Under the pieces are notes generated by a model. The model had not been told where the DNA came from and ran no database searches. It worked only from the letters and a program-made list of their open reading frames with translations. From Gemmatimonadota bacterium (GTDB taxonomy: Bacteria > Gemmatimonadota > Gemmatimonadetes > Gemmatimonadales > GWC2-71-9), in assembly GCA_003222195.1 (NCBI GenBank), contig QHVB01000025.1, forward strand, positions 310,001 through 374,000: DNA of 64,000 nucleotides. Reading direction: 5' to 3'. The stretch's first letter is position 1; every line of letters begins with the position of its first letter. Of the stretch, positions 27,531-36,924 are shown one piece after another. The position numbers and the translations under genes are program-made.

Positions 27531-30500
27531 GTCGTAATCGCTGGTTGCTTTGCCGGTCTCGCGACTGCCGAATGGCTGCGCGCTGACGCGGCGGTCTGGG
27601 CGGCGCTCGCCGGTGTCGCGGGACTCGTGGCGGTGGCGCTCGCCATCAGGCCGCCAGCGCCGCGACCGAAAATGGGGCTCGTGGCGGCGCTCACCAGCCT
27701 GCTCCTGGGTGTCGTCCTCGTGGGCGGTGCGTTGCGCATTTGGCGGATCGAATGCTGTTGGCCGGCCCTGCGCGAACGGCTCGTCACCTCGGCCTCCCGG
27801 TCGCTCCAAACGTCTCTCGGCCAGGCCATTGCTGAAAGTCGCAGAATTGCCGAGCGCGGTGCGACGGCCGCTTCGCTGCCGCGCGAGGCGGTATTTGATC
27901 GGCTCGCTGACGCGATGCGGTCTGGGGTTCCGTTTGAACGCGGCGCGACCGTACGCGACGACGGGAGGGGCGCAGACTCCACGGTGATTGCCTGGGCGGG
28001 ACGGCACCGCACGATTCCCGCGCCGCGGGATACGACCGAGCTGCAGGCGGTCATGACTCCATTCTACGTCGTGCTCGAGGCGCGGCGCCAGGCACAGGCC
28101 GCAACATCAGTCGGCAGTGTGTTGTTGTCCGCGATGCCCGCGATCGTGGATGGCGACCGCAGCCTCGCCGCGGACTTCGCGCGCAGGTACCGGGTCTCGC
28201 TGCGCCTGTTCCCTCCCGGTCAGGGACCGCGCGACTCGAGTGTGTTCGAGATCTGTAATCCTCGCACTCCACCCGCGCAGGCCTGCGCACCGGGAGACAC
28301 GCTCTTCTCGGTGCAACTGATTCCGCCCTCACAGGGTGACGCGAAGCTCGCCGCGGTGTCGAATACCGCGTGGCTGGCCCGGATCGGGCTCGGCGTTTTG
28401 CTCGCAGTGCTTCTGGTCGCGGCTCCGTCTGGTCCCTGGCGCTGGGGTGTGGTGCTGGTTGCCGCGTGGACGTTGCTCCGCGCGCCTGTGGGTCCAGCGG
28501 CGCTGTTCTCGCCCGCGACGTTCTATCGCTCCGTGCTGGGAATTGGGACGTCGGCGGGCTCGCTGCTCGTCGTGGGGGTGCTGCTACTCGTGGCGGCGGG
28601 CTCGCTCTGGCGTCGCGGTCTGCGTCGTACCTGGTGGGGGATGGCGACCGCGGCCGTGCTAATCATCGCCGCACCGTACGTGGTCCGCTACTTCGGCCGC
28701 GGCATCGCGCCGCCCACGAGTGGGGTCAGCCTCGAGCTTTGGTTGTCCTGGCAGGCGGCACTCGCCGTGACGGCGATGGCGTTCATTCTGTTGGCGGCCG
28801 CCCTGGTGCGCGGCGCGAGCGAGCCAGCGCGCGCTTCGTGGGCGCTGCCGGTGGCGTGCGCGTGGGCGGCGCTGGCGGCGATCGGCGGGCTGTGGCTGTG
28901 GAGCCCGCACGGCGCGTGGCCGGAATGGTACACGTTCCTGTGGCTTCCCGCCTTGGTCTGGGCGATCCTTCCCGTGCCGCGACGCTGGGCGCTCGTCGGG
29001 ATGGCGGTCGTCGCCGGGACGGCGGCCGCCTTGATCGCCTGGGGTGCCGCGGTCGAGGGCCGGTTGGCGCTCGCCACTCGCGATGCGCAACGACTGGGCC
29101 ACGAGGGCGACGCCGTTGCGGTCGCGTTGCTCGAGCGACTGGGCCAGCAGGTGACGACTCCGTCGCAGCCCCCACCTCGCACCGCGGGTGACCTCTACGC
29201 GTTGTGGGTCGGGTCGCCGCTCGTCGCAGAGGATTATCCCGCGATGCTCGCACTGTGGGGCGCCGGACCGGACGGACCGCCCATCGCGGAGCTGCAGCTC
29301 GAGCAGCTCGACCTGCGGCCTGGACTGCTCTCGACCCTCGCTCGCTCCGCCGGCGACGGTCCGTGCATCGAACGGCTGGAGCGCATTCCGGGCGTCCATT
29401 ACGTCCTCGTCGCGCCCCTCTCCAACGGCACGGTCCTCACCGTGGGCGTCGGCCCGCGCACGCGGCTGCTTCCACCGAATCGTGTGGCGCGGTTTCTCCG
29501 CGGCGATCCCGGCGTGCAGCCGCCGTATACGATCACGCTGTCATTACCGAGCCGGGCGTCCGTCGTCGGCGGCTTGGTAGAATGGCGGCGTGAGGGGTGG
29601 ACGGCGCGCGGCGAGCGCCAGATCGAATTGCCCGACGGGGTCCGCCACGTGCACCTCCGCGTCGCACTCGGCGACCCATGGTCGCTACTGGTTCGCGGCG
29701 TTCTCATCGTCGGGCTCGATGTCGCCATGCTCGCCGGAGTCTGGCTCTTCGGTATCCTGGTTGCCGAGGGGTGGCGCGCGCGGTGGCCGACCCTGATTAC
29801 GACGCTGCGCACCAGTTATCGCGCGCAGCTCACTTCTGTGCTCATCACGTTTTTCGTCTTGCCAGTCCTCGGATTTGCGGCGTGGAGCTTTACCGACCTG
29901 GCCGAGGATGCCCGTCGCTCCGGCGATCTGCTCATTCGCCAGACGCTCCGCGACGCCGCCGCCGGCGCCGAAACCGTCGCCCAAGATCCGCCCGAAACGA
30001 TGGCTCGCTCGCTGATCGAGCTGGGCCGCCGGCTCGACGCCGAATTGTGGCTGTATCGCCGTGGCGTACTCGTGGCCACGAGCTCGCCGGTGCTGGGGGA
30101 GCTCGGTTTGGTCGATCCATTTCTCGCTCCCCAGGTCTTCCGGGGCACGCTTGAGGACGAGCTCGAGACGACCATCGACGCGCGCACCGGCGGCCGGCCG
30201 ACTCGCGTCGGCTTTCTCGTCGTTGCGCCGGGTCCACCCGGTGAGCAGGGAGTGCTGGCAGTGCCGCAGCTGTTGGACGACGAGCGCATTCGGCAGCAGC
30301 GGGAGGATCTCACCTTCGGCATCCTGCTGGCGACGCTCGTCGGGTTGGTGGCCGCGATCTACCTTGCCGGCCTCGCGGCGCGCCGGCTCGCGATGCCCGT
30401 CGCCGCCCTGCGCGAAGCGGCCATTGCCGTGGGGCGGGGCAGTGACCCGCCGGCATTTCCGCCGGGCACGCCGCGGGAATTCGAGCCGGTGCTCAGCGCG

Positions 30501-31568
30501 TTCGATCGCATGGTCACCGACGTGCGGCGCAGTCAGGCGGCGCTGGAAGAGGCGCGGCTGCGGACTGCCCGAGTGCTCGCCAACGTCGCGACCGGGGTGA
30601 TCGCGGTGGACGACGGGCTACGCGTGACGATGGCGAACCAGCGCGCCTCGGAGCTGGTGCTGGGTGGCACGGAGACGCTCGCACCGGGCAACGTACTGCC
30701 GCAGACGACCGCGGCGGGATGGGCGCCCGTCTGGAAGGCGGTCGCGGAGTTCATCGCCGAGAACCGGGACGTGATCAAGGAGCTCGAGTTCGAGGTGGGG
30801 GGTCGTCAGATTCGCGTACAGCTCGCGCTGCTGGGCGCCGCACCCGACGGCTGCGTCATCGCGCTCGACGATGCAACGGATCTGACGCGCGCGGCGCGCG
30901 TGCTCGCCTGGGGCGAGATGGCTCGCCAGGTGGCGCACGAGATCAAGAATCCGCTTACGCCAATTCGCCTCGGCATCCAGCACCTGCAGCGCGTGCGTGG
31001 CAAAGGACACTCCACAACCTTCGACGCGACGTTGAAGGACACGTCGGAGCGGATTCTCGCGGAGATCGATCGGCTGGATGGCATCGCGCGCGCCTTCTCG
31101 CGCTTCGGCACGCCCCATCCCTCCGGTGCCGAGCAGCTGCCGCTCGAGCCCGTCGATCTCGCGGCGACGGCTCGCGAAGTCGTCCAGCTCTACGATCTCG
31201 GCGCGACGCCCCGGTTCGAGGTTCGGACCAGCAACGGGGCGCCACCGCCGGCGCTCGCGCGCAAGGACGAGGTCAAGGAAGTGCTGGTGAACCTGCTGGA
31301 GAATGCGCGCAATGCGGATGCGAAGCGCGTGACGGTCCACGTCGCGGCGAGCGGCCGGCAGTTGGTGGTCGCCGATGACGGCCGGGGGGTCCCGCCGGAG
31401 GCGTTGCCCCGGGTGTTCGAGCCGACGTTTTCGACGACGTCGAGCGGTGCCGGGCTGGGGCTGGCGATCGCGCGCCGGCTCGTCGAGAGCTGGGGCGGCG
31501 TGATCACGCTCGAAAGCGATCCCGGCAAAGGGACACGGGTCACTCTGACGCTCCAAACCGCATCCTGA
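27513..31568 (+). CDS. Very large NtrY-like membrane sensor histidine kinase
   Basis: 1351 aa. Two N-terminal helices (to about 70), a periplasmic domain, a multi-helix membrane block (about 290-520), a second extracytoplasmic domain, further helices (about 735-790), another sensory domain, then a helix (934-955), HAMP, a PAS-like domain (1010-1125) and the kinase core. The phosphoacceptor is H1142 in VAHEIKNPLTPIRLG, the NtrY/NtrB form of the H-box; the N-box is LVNLLENARNA and the G-boxes DDGRGVPP and GAGLGLA. GTG 27513 is the first possible start. No response regulator is adjacent; the NtrX-like regulator at 55816 is a possible partner. Confidence 0.92.
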   Translation: MQRQAHVVIAGCFAGLATAEWLRADAAVWAALAGVAGLVAVALAIRPPAPRPKMGLVAALTSLLLGVVLVGGALRIWRIECCWPALRERLVTSASRSLQTSLGQAIAESRRIAERGATAASLPREAVFDRLADAMRSGVPFERGATVRDDGRGADSTVIAWAGRHRTIPAPRDTTELQAVMTPFYVVLEARRQAQAATSVGSVLLSAMPAIVDGDRSLAADFARRYRVSLRLFPPGQGPRDSSVFEICNPRTPPAQACAPGDTLFSVQLIPPSQGDAKLAAVSNTAWLARIGLGVLLAVLLVAAPSGPWRWGVVLVAAWTLLRAPVGPAALFSPATFYRSVLGIGTSAGSLLVVGVLLLVAAGSLWRRGLRRTWWGMATAAVLIIAAPYVVRYFGRGIAPPTSGVSLELWLSWQAALAVTAMAFILLAAALVRGASEPARASWALPVACAWAALAAIGGLWLWSPHGAWPEWYTFLWLPALVWAILPVPRRWALVGMAVVAGTAAALIAWGAAVEGRLALATRDAQRLGHEGDAVAVALLERLGQQVTTPSQPPPRTAGDLYALWVGSPLVAEDYPAMLALWGAGPDGPPIAELQLEQLDLRPGLLSTLARSAGDGPCIERLERIPGVHYVLVAPLSNGTVLTVGVGPRTRLLPPNRVARFLRGDPGVQPPYTITLSLPSRASVVGGLVEWRREGWTARGERQIELPDGVRHVHLRVALGDPWSLLVRGVLIVGLDVAMLAGVWLFGILVAEGWRARWPTLITTLRTSYRAQLTSVLITFFVLPVLGFAAWSFTDLAEDARRSGDLLIRQTLRDAAAGAETVAQDPPETMARSLIELGRRLDAELWLYRRGVLVATSSPVLGELGLVDPFLAPQVFRGTLEDELETTIDARTGGRPTRVGFLVVAPGPPGEQGVLAVPQLLDDERIRQQREDLTFGILLATLVGLVAAIYLAGLAARRLAMPVAALREAAIAVGRGSDPPAFPPGTPREFEPVLSAFDRMVTDVRRSQAALEEARLRTARVLANVATGVIAVDDGLRVTMANQRASELVLGGTETLAPGNVLPQTTAAGWAPVWKAVAEFIAENRDVIKELEFEVGGRQIRVQLALLGAAPDGCVIALDDATDLTRAARVLAWGEMARQVAHEIKNPLTPIRLGIQHLQRVRGKGHSTTFDATLKDTSERILAEIDRLDGIARAFSRFGTPHPSGAEQLPLEPVDLAATAREVVQLYDLGATPRFEVRTSNGAPPPALARKDEVKEVLVNLLENARNADAKRVTVHVAASGRQLVVADDGRGVPPEALPRVFEPTFSTTSSGAGLGLAIARRLVESWGGVITLESDPGKGTRVTLTLQTAS

Positions 31569-31663
31569 AGCGTCCTCCGGGTGACCTTCCTCACACCAAA
31601 CAATGGAAAAATCGGACACAATGTGCAAAGTTGTGGCGGCTTTTCCCTTGTCCGAGGTGACCC

Positions 31664-33022
31664 GTGCGAACCGGAGTCGTCGCTCTTGCACTCGCCGTGC
31701 TCGTACTTGCCCCGCTGCGGCCGGCCAGCGCGCAGTTGTCCTTCGATGCGCGTCGCGTCGGCATGGGAGGAGTGTCCCTCAGTCGTGACGGGAACGCGCG
31801 TCGCTACAACCCCGCGTATCGCGCGGTAAAGAACAAGAATCAAGTCGCTGGCGCGCCCAAGTTCTCGATCCCGGTACCGCTGGGGCTGATCCAGTTTTTC
31901 AAAGATCACCCGATCAACCAACTGAGTCACGATCCGATGTTCAGTCCCGACTCGGCGGCGTTCAACCCGATCGGGTTGCTGGATCTCGTGTTCAATCCGC
32001 CCATCTTCCTCGAAGTGAAGAAAGCACCCACCCCAACGAACGACGTCGCGTTCACGATCGGGAGAAATCAGCTCATCGTCGACTTGGGTGCCTCGCGAGT
32101 GCTGATCCCGGAACAGGATTTCGGACTGGGCTCGACGAGCCGGTTGTTCGACGCCGGGGTCGGGTTTGCCGGCTTCAACTTCGGCGTCATGGGCTTTCTC
32201 GAGTATGACGTCGAATTCCAGCTCGACAGCACACTTCGGAGTTTCCTCGTCAGTGATTCGACGGCGCGGCCCAACACGCCCTACTTCGTGAACATCGACG
32301 GAGTGGCGCAGGCGGGCTTCGCGCCGACAGTCAGCTACGCGGGCCGCATCCTGCGAGGTGCCGGCGGAAACGATACTGACGACGGGTTCTATCTCGGCGG
32401 CGCTCTCCATTATTACTACGGTGCCACGTACGGCAGCGCCGTCGGTCCCGCTGGATTCACGACCGGCACTCCCGTGCTCGGCAGCACGCCGACCCCGCTG
32501 CTCGACGGCCTCGTCTCCACATCCACGAAGCCCGGTGGCCATGGCGTCGGGGGCGACGTCGGCGTGGTCTGGATCTCCGGACCGTTCGAAGTCGGCGCGG
32601 GTGTCGACGATATCGGCGCCGAGCTCACCTGGTCCCACACGAAGATTCAGCGCTACCTCTACACCACCAGCACGAACTCGGTCTCGCGGACCGTAATCGC
32701 GCCCGATACCACCACGAAGACGAAGCTGCCCGTTACGTATCTGGCGAATGCTGCCATCCATATGGGGACGGGAACGACCGTCGGTGGCGACGTCATCAAC
32801 TCCGGCCGTGGCACGGTGATTCACGTCGGCGCCGAGCAGCGCACCGGGCCGTTTGCGGTGCGCGGCGGCGTGTCGCGCGATCAGCGGAAGAAGATGCAGT
32901 TCGGATTCGGCGGTGGGGTGCGACTCGGGCCCCTCGGCCTGGACATCGGATTCTGGACGCACAGCAACTCATTCTCTACGCAGCGGGCGATTACGATGGC
33001 CACGTCGATTTCGATCTATTAA
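31664..33022 (+). CDS. Outer-membrane beta-barrel-like protein (PorV/FadL-like)
   Basis: 452 aa with a signal peptide ending PASAQ and repeated amphipathic Gly/Thr-rich strands (GGALHYYYGATYG, GFGGGVRLGPLGLDIGFW) ending in an aromatic-type C-terminus (ISIY). The early motif RRVGMGGVSLS resembles PorV/TraF-type barrels. The GTG start at 31664 has GAGGTGA four bases upstream. The family is suggested by pattern only. It leads a two-gene unit with the lipoprotein that starts 11 bases after its stop. Confidence 0.72.
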   Translation: MRTGVVALALAVLVLAPLRPASAQLSFDARRVGMGGVSLSRDGNARRYNPAYRAVKNKNQVAGAPKFSIPVPLGLIQFFKDHPINQLSHDPMFSPDSAAFNPIGLLDLVFNPPIFLEVKKAPTPTNDVAFTIGRNQLIVDLGASRVLIPEQDFGLGSTSRLFDAGVGFAGFNFGVMGFLEYDVEFQLDSTLRSFLVSDSTARPNTPYFVNIDGVAQAGFAPTVSYAGRILRGAGGNDTDDGFYLGGALHYYYGATYGSAVGPAGFTTGTPVLGSTPTPLLDGLVSTSTKPGGHGVGGDVGVVWISGPFEVGAGVDDIGAELTWSHTKIQRYLYTTSTNSVSRTVIAPDTTTKTKLPVTYLANAAIHMGTGTTVGGDVINSGRGTVIHVGAEQRTGPFAVRGGVSRDQRKKMQFGFGGGVRLGPLGLDIGFWTHSNSFSTQRAITMATSISIY

Positions 33023-33032
33023 GAGGCGACCC

Positions 33033-33563
33033 ATGAAGGCTCTTGCTGCCGCTCTTCTCATCTTTGTCGCTGCCTGCGGGCAAGGAAACGCGATCTTCAA
33101 CGTCGATGTGTTGAGCTTTCTGTCCGCAACCGACTCGGTCAAGCGGTTCAGCGTTCCCGTCGGGATCGGACAAGCGGATTCGAACGTCGCGCGGCGGTTC
33201 TTCCTTCCGCCCGGCTTCGGAAAAACGGCGGCGGACTCGGTTAGTGCGTCAGCGACCGCCTCGATCATCGACACCGCCGGCAGCGGCAGCGTCCAGTTCG
33301 ACGTCTTCTTCGCAAGGACGCAGGGGGCGCTCTTCACCGGGACGCCGTACCTGAGCGCAAACAGTGGCGCCATGGTGGCTGGTGACTCGGTCCGGCTGTT
33401 GCCGCCCACCACAGTTTCCCTCGCCGACACCGTTTTTCAGAAGGACACGGTGTGGGTGGGCGTTCGCGCCCGCATCAACAAGAACATCGCTACCACCATG
33501 GCGGGCCGCTTCCGCCTGAACAGTCTCCTCGTGCGGATTGTGGTCAGGGGCAACATCCTCTAG
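33033..33563 (+). CDS. Predicted lipoprotein partner of the barrel
   Basis: 176 aa. Lipobox VAAC (C15) follows a short signal; the mature part is rich in Val, Ser and Asp with beta-strand patterns and no Cys. AAGAGG lies about 8 bases before the ATG. No family recognised. Its position directly after a predicted outer-membrane barrel suggests a barrel-associated lipoprotein, as in other porin-lipoprotein pairs; that is inference. Confidence 0.7.
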   Translation: MKALAAALLIFVAACGQGNAIFNVDVLSFLSATDSVKRFSVPVGIGQADSNVARRFFLPPGFGKTAADSVSASATASIIDTAGSGSVQFDVFFARTQGALFTGTPYLSANSGAMVAGDSVRLLPPTTVSLADTVFQKDTVWVGVRARINKNIATTMAGRFRLNSLLVRIVVRGNIL

Positions 33564-33585
33564 CAGGCGCGGCTTGTCGCCGCGC

Positions 33586-33591
33586 TATATT
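33586..33591 (+). promoter_or_regulatory. -10-like hexamer before ispG
   Basis: TATATT stands 8 bases upstream of the ispG GTG, in the 36-base gap after the lipoprotein gene. No Shine-Dalgarno is present. The spacing fits a leaderless transcript. No convincing -35 was found. Confidence 0.45.
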
Positions 33592-33599
33592 TCGTCCCC

Positions 33600-34868
33600 G
33601 TGAGCACTCGACGTCCCAGCGTGACGGTCAGCGTGGGCGGCGTGCCGGTGGGCAGCGCCCATCCGATCGTCGTCCAGTCGATGACCAACACCGACACCGC
33701 CGCTGCCGCCGCGACCGCCGCCCAGGTGCGCGCGCTGCACGAGGCCGGCAGCGAGCTGGTGCGCGTGACGGTGAATACCGATGACGCGGCGCGCGCCGTG
33801 CCCGCGATCGTCGCCGAGGTGGATGTTCCCGTCATCGGCGACTTCCATTACAACGGGCACCTGTTGCTCACGAAGCACCCCGAGTGCGCCCGCGCGCTCG
33901 CGAAGTACCGCATCAATCCGGGCAACGTCGGCACCAAGCGCCGCGACGACAACTTCCGCACGATCATCCAGGTCGCGATCAACGAGGGCAAGCCGGTTCG
34001 CATCGGCGTCAATTGGGGCAGTCTCGACCAGCAGCTCCTGACCGACATGATGGACGCGAACGCGAAGCTGGCAGAGCCGCGTGACGCCCGCGATGTCACG
34101 ATGGATGCCATGGTGGAGAGCGCGATGCGCTCGGCAGAGCTGGCCGAGGAATCGGGGCTCCCGCATCACCACATCATCCTGTCGGCCAAGGTCTCAGGGG
34201 TGCAGGATCTCGTCGCAGTCTACCGAATGCTCGCCGCGCGTTCCGACTACCCGCTGCATCTCGGTCTCACGGAAGCCGGCATGGGGACGAAGGGTGTCGT
34301 CGCGAGCACGGCGGGTCTCTCCATCCTCCTCCAGGAGGGGATCGGCGACACGATACGCGTCTCGCTGACGCCCCGTCCCGGAGGGGACCGCACCGAAGAG
34401 GTGCAGGTCGCCCAGCAGGTCCTGCAGTCGCTCGGACTGCGGAGCTTCACGCCTCAGGTGACGGCCTGCCCCGGGTGCGGGCGCACCACGTCGACCTTCT
34501 TCCAGCAGATGGCCGAGGAAATCCAGCAGTATTTGCGCGATCAGCGGCCCGCCTGGCAGGCCCGCTATCCGGGCTCGGAAGAATTACGCGTGGCTGTGAT
34601 GGGCTGTATCGTCAACGGGCCGGGAGAGTCGAAACACGCCGACATCGGCATTTCGTTGCCTGGGACGGCCGAAGAGCCGCGCGCCCCGGTCTACGTGGAC
34701 GGCGCGCTCAAACTGACTCTCAAGGGCGACACGATCGTCGCCGATTTCCTGCGAATCCTAGACGACTACGTCGAGAGACGTTTCGGATCAGCGAATGGGG
34801 GATCCCAGGGGCACGTCGCGGTCGGGGTGCACCAGGCAGATGTCGCCTTCCCCAAGAATCACACCTAG
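33600..34868 (+). CDS. ispG: 4-hydroxy-3-methylbut-2-enyl-diphosphate synthase IspG
   Basis: 422 aa [4Fe-4S] enzyme of the MEP isoprenoid pathway, converting MEcPP to HMBPP. An N-terminal TIM barrel ([33 protein letters not shown]) is joined to the cluster domain with ligands C290, C293 (CPGCGRTTS) and C336 ([10 protein letters not shown]). The GTG start is at 33600. The conserved part ends near VERRFG (about residue 398). The last 24 residues are a low-conservation tail read antisense to csaA over 81 bases. Confidence 0.97.
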   Translation: MSTRRPSVTVSVGGVPVGSAHPIVVQSMTNTDTAAAAATAAQVRALHEAGSELVRVTVNTDDAARAVPAIVAEVDVPVIGDFHYNGHLLLTKHPECARALAKYRINPGNVGTKRRDDNFRTIIQVAINEGKPVRIGVNWGSLDQQLLTDMMDANAKLAEPRDARDVTMDAMVESAMRSAELAEESGLPHHHIILSAKVSGVQDLVAVYRMLAARSDYPLHLGLTEAGMGTKGVVASTAGLSILLQEGIGDTIRVSLTPRPGGDRTEEVQVAQQVLQSLGLRSFTPQVTACPGCGRTTSTFFQQMAEEIQQYLRDQRPAWQARYPGSEELRVAVMGCIVNGPGESKHADIGISLPGTAEEPRAPVYVDGALKLTLKGDTIVADFLRILDDYVERRFGSANGGSQGHVAVGVHQADVAFPKNHT

Positions 34869-35126
34869 CGTCAAGACTTCCGACAAAAACGTGGCGATCT
34901 GACGGGGCGGGAAATTGACGACCCCGAGCACCAGCTTTCCGACGAGATCGTTCGGATCGTAGTACTTGGTAATCTGCGCGCTCGAATTCTTCACGCCGAT
35001 CACGGGCCCGAAGTCGATGCGGAGTTTGTAGGCGGGTTTGCGGGCTTGCGGGAACTCGTCCACCTGCACGACCCGGCCGACGCGGACGTCGATCCGAGCA
35101 AAATCGTCGTAGCTGATCTGGTCCAT
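34788..35126 (-). CDS. csaA: CsaA-like tRNA-binding/chaperone protein
   Basis: 112 aa OB-fold protein of the EMAP-II/CsaA type ([28 protein letters not shown], then [14 protein letters not shown]). CsaA binds tRNA and has been linked to protein export in Bacillus. Full length for the family. ATG 35126 has GGAG about 6 bases upstream. Its 3' 81 bases overlap the end of ispG on the other strand. Confidence 0.92.
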   Translation of the reverse strand: MDQISYDDFARIDVRVGRVVQVDEFPQARKPAYKLRIDFGPVIGVKNSSAQITKYYDPNDLVGKLVLGVVNFPPRQIATFLSEVLTLGVILGEGDICLVHPDRDVPLGSPIR

Positions 35127-35185
35127 CGCCGCTCCAAGTGTCCCTTTTAGAGGTCAGGGGAAGCACCGTCTGAGGCGGCAAAAGC

Positions 35186-35215
35186 TTGGCACGTGCATTG
35201 CCTTTCCGCTACGGC
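35186..35215 (+). promoter_or_regulatory. Possible promoter for the small barrel gene
   Basis: In the 122-base gap between divergent csaA and the barrel gene, TTGGCA (35186-35191, five of six consensus bases) is followed 18 bases later by a weak -10, TACGGC (35210-35215). The start codon is at 35249 with AGGA 8 bases upstream. The -10 is poor. Confidence 0.3.
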
Positions 35216-35248
35216 GCAGGCGACTTCCACTCTCACAGGACGGCGATT

Positions 35249-35905
35249 ATGCGGCGCATCGGGATGGCGGTGCTGGCCCTCGGTTTCGTGTCATCTCCTC
35301 TTCTTGGCCAGCGGTCCGCCCTCCGCGAAGTTGGCAACCGCGGTGCTTTCGGCGCCGACTTTGTCGTGGCAGAGCCGCTCGGCGAGTTTCGCCGCAATGG
35401 GGACGTCGCGGGCGGATTGTCGATCTTCGGCGTCACGAGCGGCGGAGCTCTGGCGCTCCGTATCGACGCTTCCTGGATGGCCTACGATGCGCAATACCAG
35501 AGTTACGGCGTTTCCACCACTTCGCAAATCGGCTCGATCGGCGCGGGACCCCAGCTGACGCTGGGCAGTGGTGCGTTCCGCGTCTACGGGTTTGCGACCA
35601 TGGGCGGGTCGCTGTTCTGGAGCAACGCGAGCTACAACAGCTGCGGCTGCTCTGCGAGCAACTACCTCGACGGCCACACGACGTGGATGCGGTCCGCGGG
35701 CGGCGGCGTGCTGCTCGGTCTTACCGCCGGTCGCACTCCGATCGCCATCGACATTGGTGCGCGCGGCGTGCGCCACGATCGTGTGACCTATGTTCCGGCG
35801 GGCGGCCTGACGCAGAATCCTGACGGCAGCTTCAGCGCACGCCAAGTCACGACGCCGGTGGATATGCGCGTCTATCAGATCGGGGTGTCGATCGGGATTC
35901 GGTAA
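35249..35905 (+). CDS. Small outer-membrane beta-barrel protein
   Basis: 218 aa. Signal peptide MRRIGMAVLALGFVSSPLLGQ, then alternating Gly/aromatic strands (GAFRVYGFATMGGSLFW, GGGVLLGLTAGRTPIAIDIGARGVRHD) typical of an eight-stranded OmpA/OmpW-like barrel, ending IGVSIGIR. A loop carries C132-x-C134 (NSCGCSASN), probably extracellular. Start ATG 35249 rather than the longer open frame from 35186. Transcribed alone; its terminator lies inside the facing gene. Confidence 0.72.
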   Translation: MRRIGMAVLALGFVSSPLLGQRSALREVGNRGAFGADFVVAEPLGEFRRNGDVAGGLSIFGVTSGGALALRIDASWMAYDAQYQSYGVSTTSQIGSIGAGPQLTLGSGAFRVYGFATMGGSLFWSNASYNSCGCSASNYLDGHTTWMRSAGGGVLLGLTAGRTPIAIDIGARGVRHDRVTYVPAGGLTQNPDGSFSARQVTTPVDMRVYQIGVSIGIR

Positions 35906-35926
35906 CCTCCCCTGCCGTCCCCGAAC

Positions 35927-36781
35927 TCACCCCTTAACCTGGCCCCGCTGTTCGGGGCCAGGACCTTTTTGCAGAATCTGGTTCAGATACCGATGCGGCG
36001 CGTTCAAGAAGTCCCGGGTGATCCGCACATGATCGAGATCCTCGTACGCGACGGCCTGTACTGGCAGACGGTCGAACGTGTAGATCTGGGCGTTGGGGAA
36101 CGCGAGCAGCAGCGGCGAATGCGTGGCGATGATGAATTGCGCATCCTGGCTCACCATGTCGCCGATCATTGCTAGGAGCGCGAGCTGGCTCTGCGGCGAG
36201 AGCGGCGCTTCCGGTTCATCCCGCAGGTACAAGCCACCGGGCACAAATCGCGATTGAAACAGCTTGAGAAAGCTCTCGCCGTGTGAATTGGCGTCGAGCT
36301 CGGCGCCGTAGCGTTTCTCCATCTCCGCGATGGAGGCGTGCAGCGGTCCCAGCTTGAGACCGAGCGCCCCGTCTGAGCGTCCGCTCGCGTTGTACTGTTG
36401 GGCGGCTTCGAGCTTCTCGAGGATCAGTTCGGCGCGCAGGCGCGCGAGCCGTTTCGCAAAGCCAAAGAGGTCTTCGGCACGCAGGAAGAATCCCCGTGTC
36501 GTGCGCTTGGCCCAGCTGAGCCGCAGCGCGTTTCCGAGACGGCGTTGCGCTTCCAGGGTATTGTCCTGCTGCACTTCGGGGCTGCCTACGGCCGGAAGTC
36601 GCGCGGCGGCGGCGATGCCCTCGAGCAGCGTGGACTTTCCCGACCCGTTCTCCCCGACAAAAAACGTGACTGGCCCATCGAGCGCGAGCTGTTTCAGCGT
36701 GCGGATGGCTGGCACCGAGAACGGAAAGGCTGCGTCGCCGCCCTGGCGCGCGATCGCTTCCAGATGCACGGTGGCGCTCAC
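35927..36781 (-). CDS. COG3910-type AAA ATPase
   Basis: 284 aa P-loop ATPase of the SMC/ABC-like family COG3910. Walker A GENGSGKST (43-51), a signature-like segment near GESFLKLF, Walker B in LYLRDEPEAPLSP, and a switch His in IIATHSPLL. No coiled-coil arm of SMC length. Family function is unproven. GTG 36781 has no Shine-Dalgarno; TATCTT (36788-36793) stands 6 bases upstream, suggesting a leaderless message. The C-terminal codons double as the terminator of the facing gene. Confidence 0.88.
   Translation of the reverse strand: MSATVHLEAIARQGGDAAFPFSVPAIRTLKQLALDGPVTFFVGENGSGKSTLLEGIAAAARLPAVGSPEVQQDNTLEAQRRLGNALRLSWAKRTTRGFFLRAEDLFGFAKRLARLRAELILEKLEAAQQYNASGRSDGALGLKLGPLHASIAEMEKRYGAELDANSHGESFLKLFQSRFVPGGLYLRDEPEAPLSPQSQLALLAMIGDMVSQDAQFIIATHSPLLLAFPNAQIYTFDRLPVQAVAYEDLDHVRITRDFLNAPHRYLNQILQKGPGPEQRGQVKG
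35938..35970 (+). terminator. Intrinsic terminator embedded in the facing ATPase gene
   Basis: Perfect 10-base arms CCTGGCCCCG (35938-35947) and CGGGGCCAGG (35953-35962) with a CTGTT loop are followed by ACCTTTTT. This is a clear rho-independent terminator for the plus-strand barrel gene that stops at 35905. The sequence is also the last codons of the minus-strand COG3910 ATPase, whose stop is at 35927. Confidence 0.88.
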
Positions 36782-36924
36782 GACTGCAAGATAGTTGAGC
36801 GGAAAGTGTTGCAGGTTGCTTACACTTTTGGCTCGCAGCCAAGACCCTCTTTTCGGAAAAGCCCGGTCCGTTGGGCGCCATATGAGGTACGGGACTTGCG
36901 GCGCCGCCCCGCAGGGGGAACAGC

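Noticed and set aside
27531-28007. N-terminal extension of the creatininase-family protein
   Set aside because: It is the antisense of the sensor kinase 5' end, Arg-rich and without homology; the family start fits GTG 27530 or TTG 27524.
31190-32962. 590-codon minus-strand frame
   Set aside because: Antisense to the sensor kinase end and the barrel gene; no recognisable domain and typical shadow composition.
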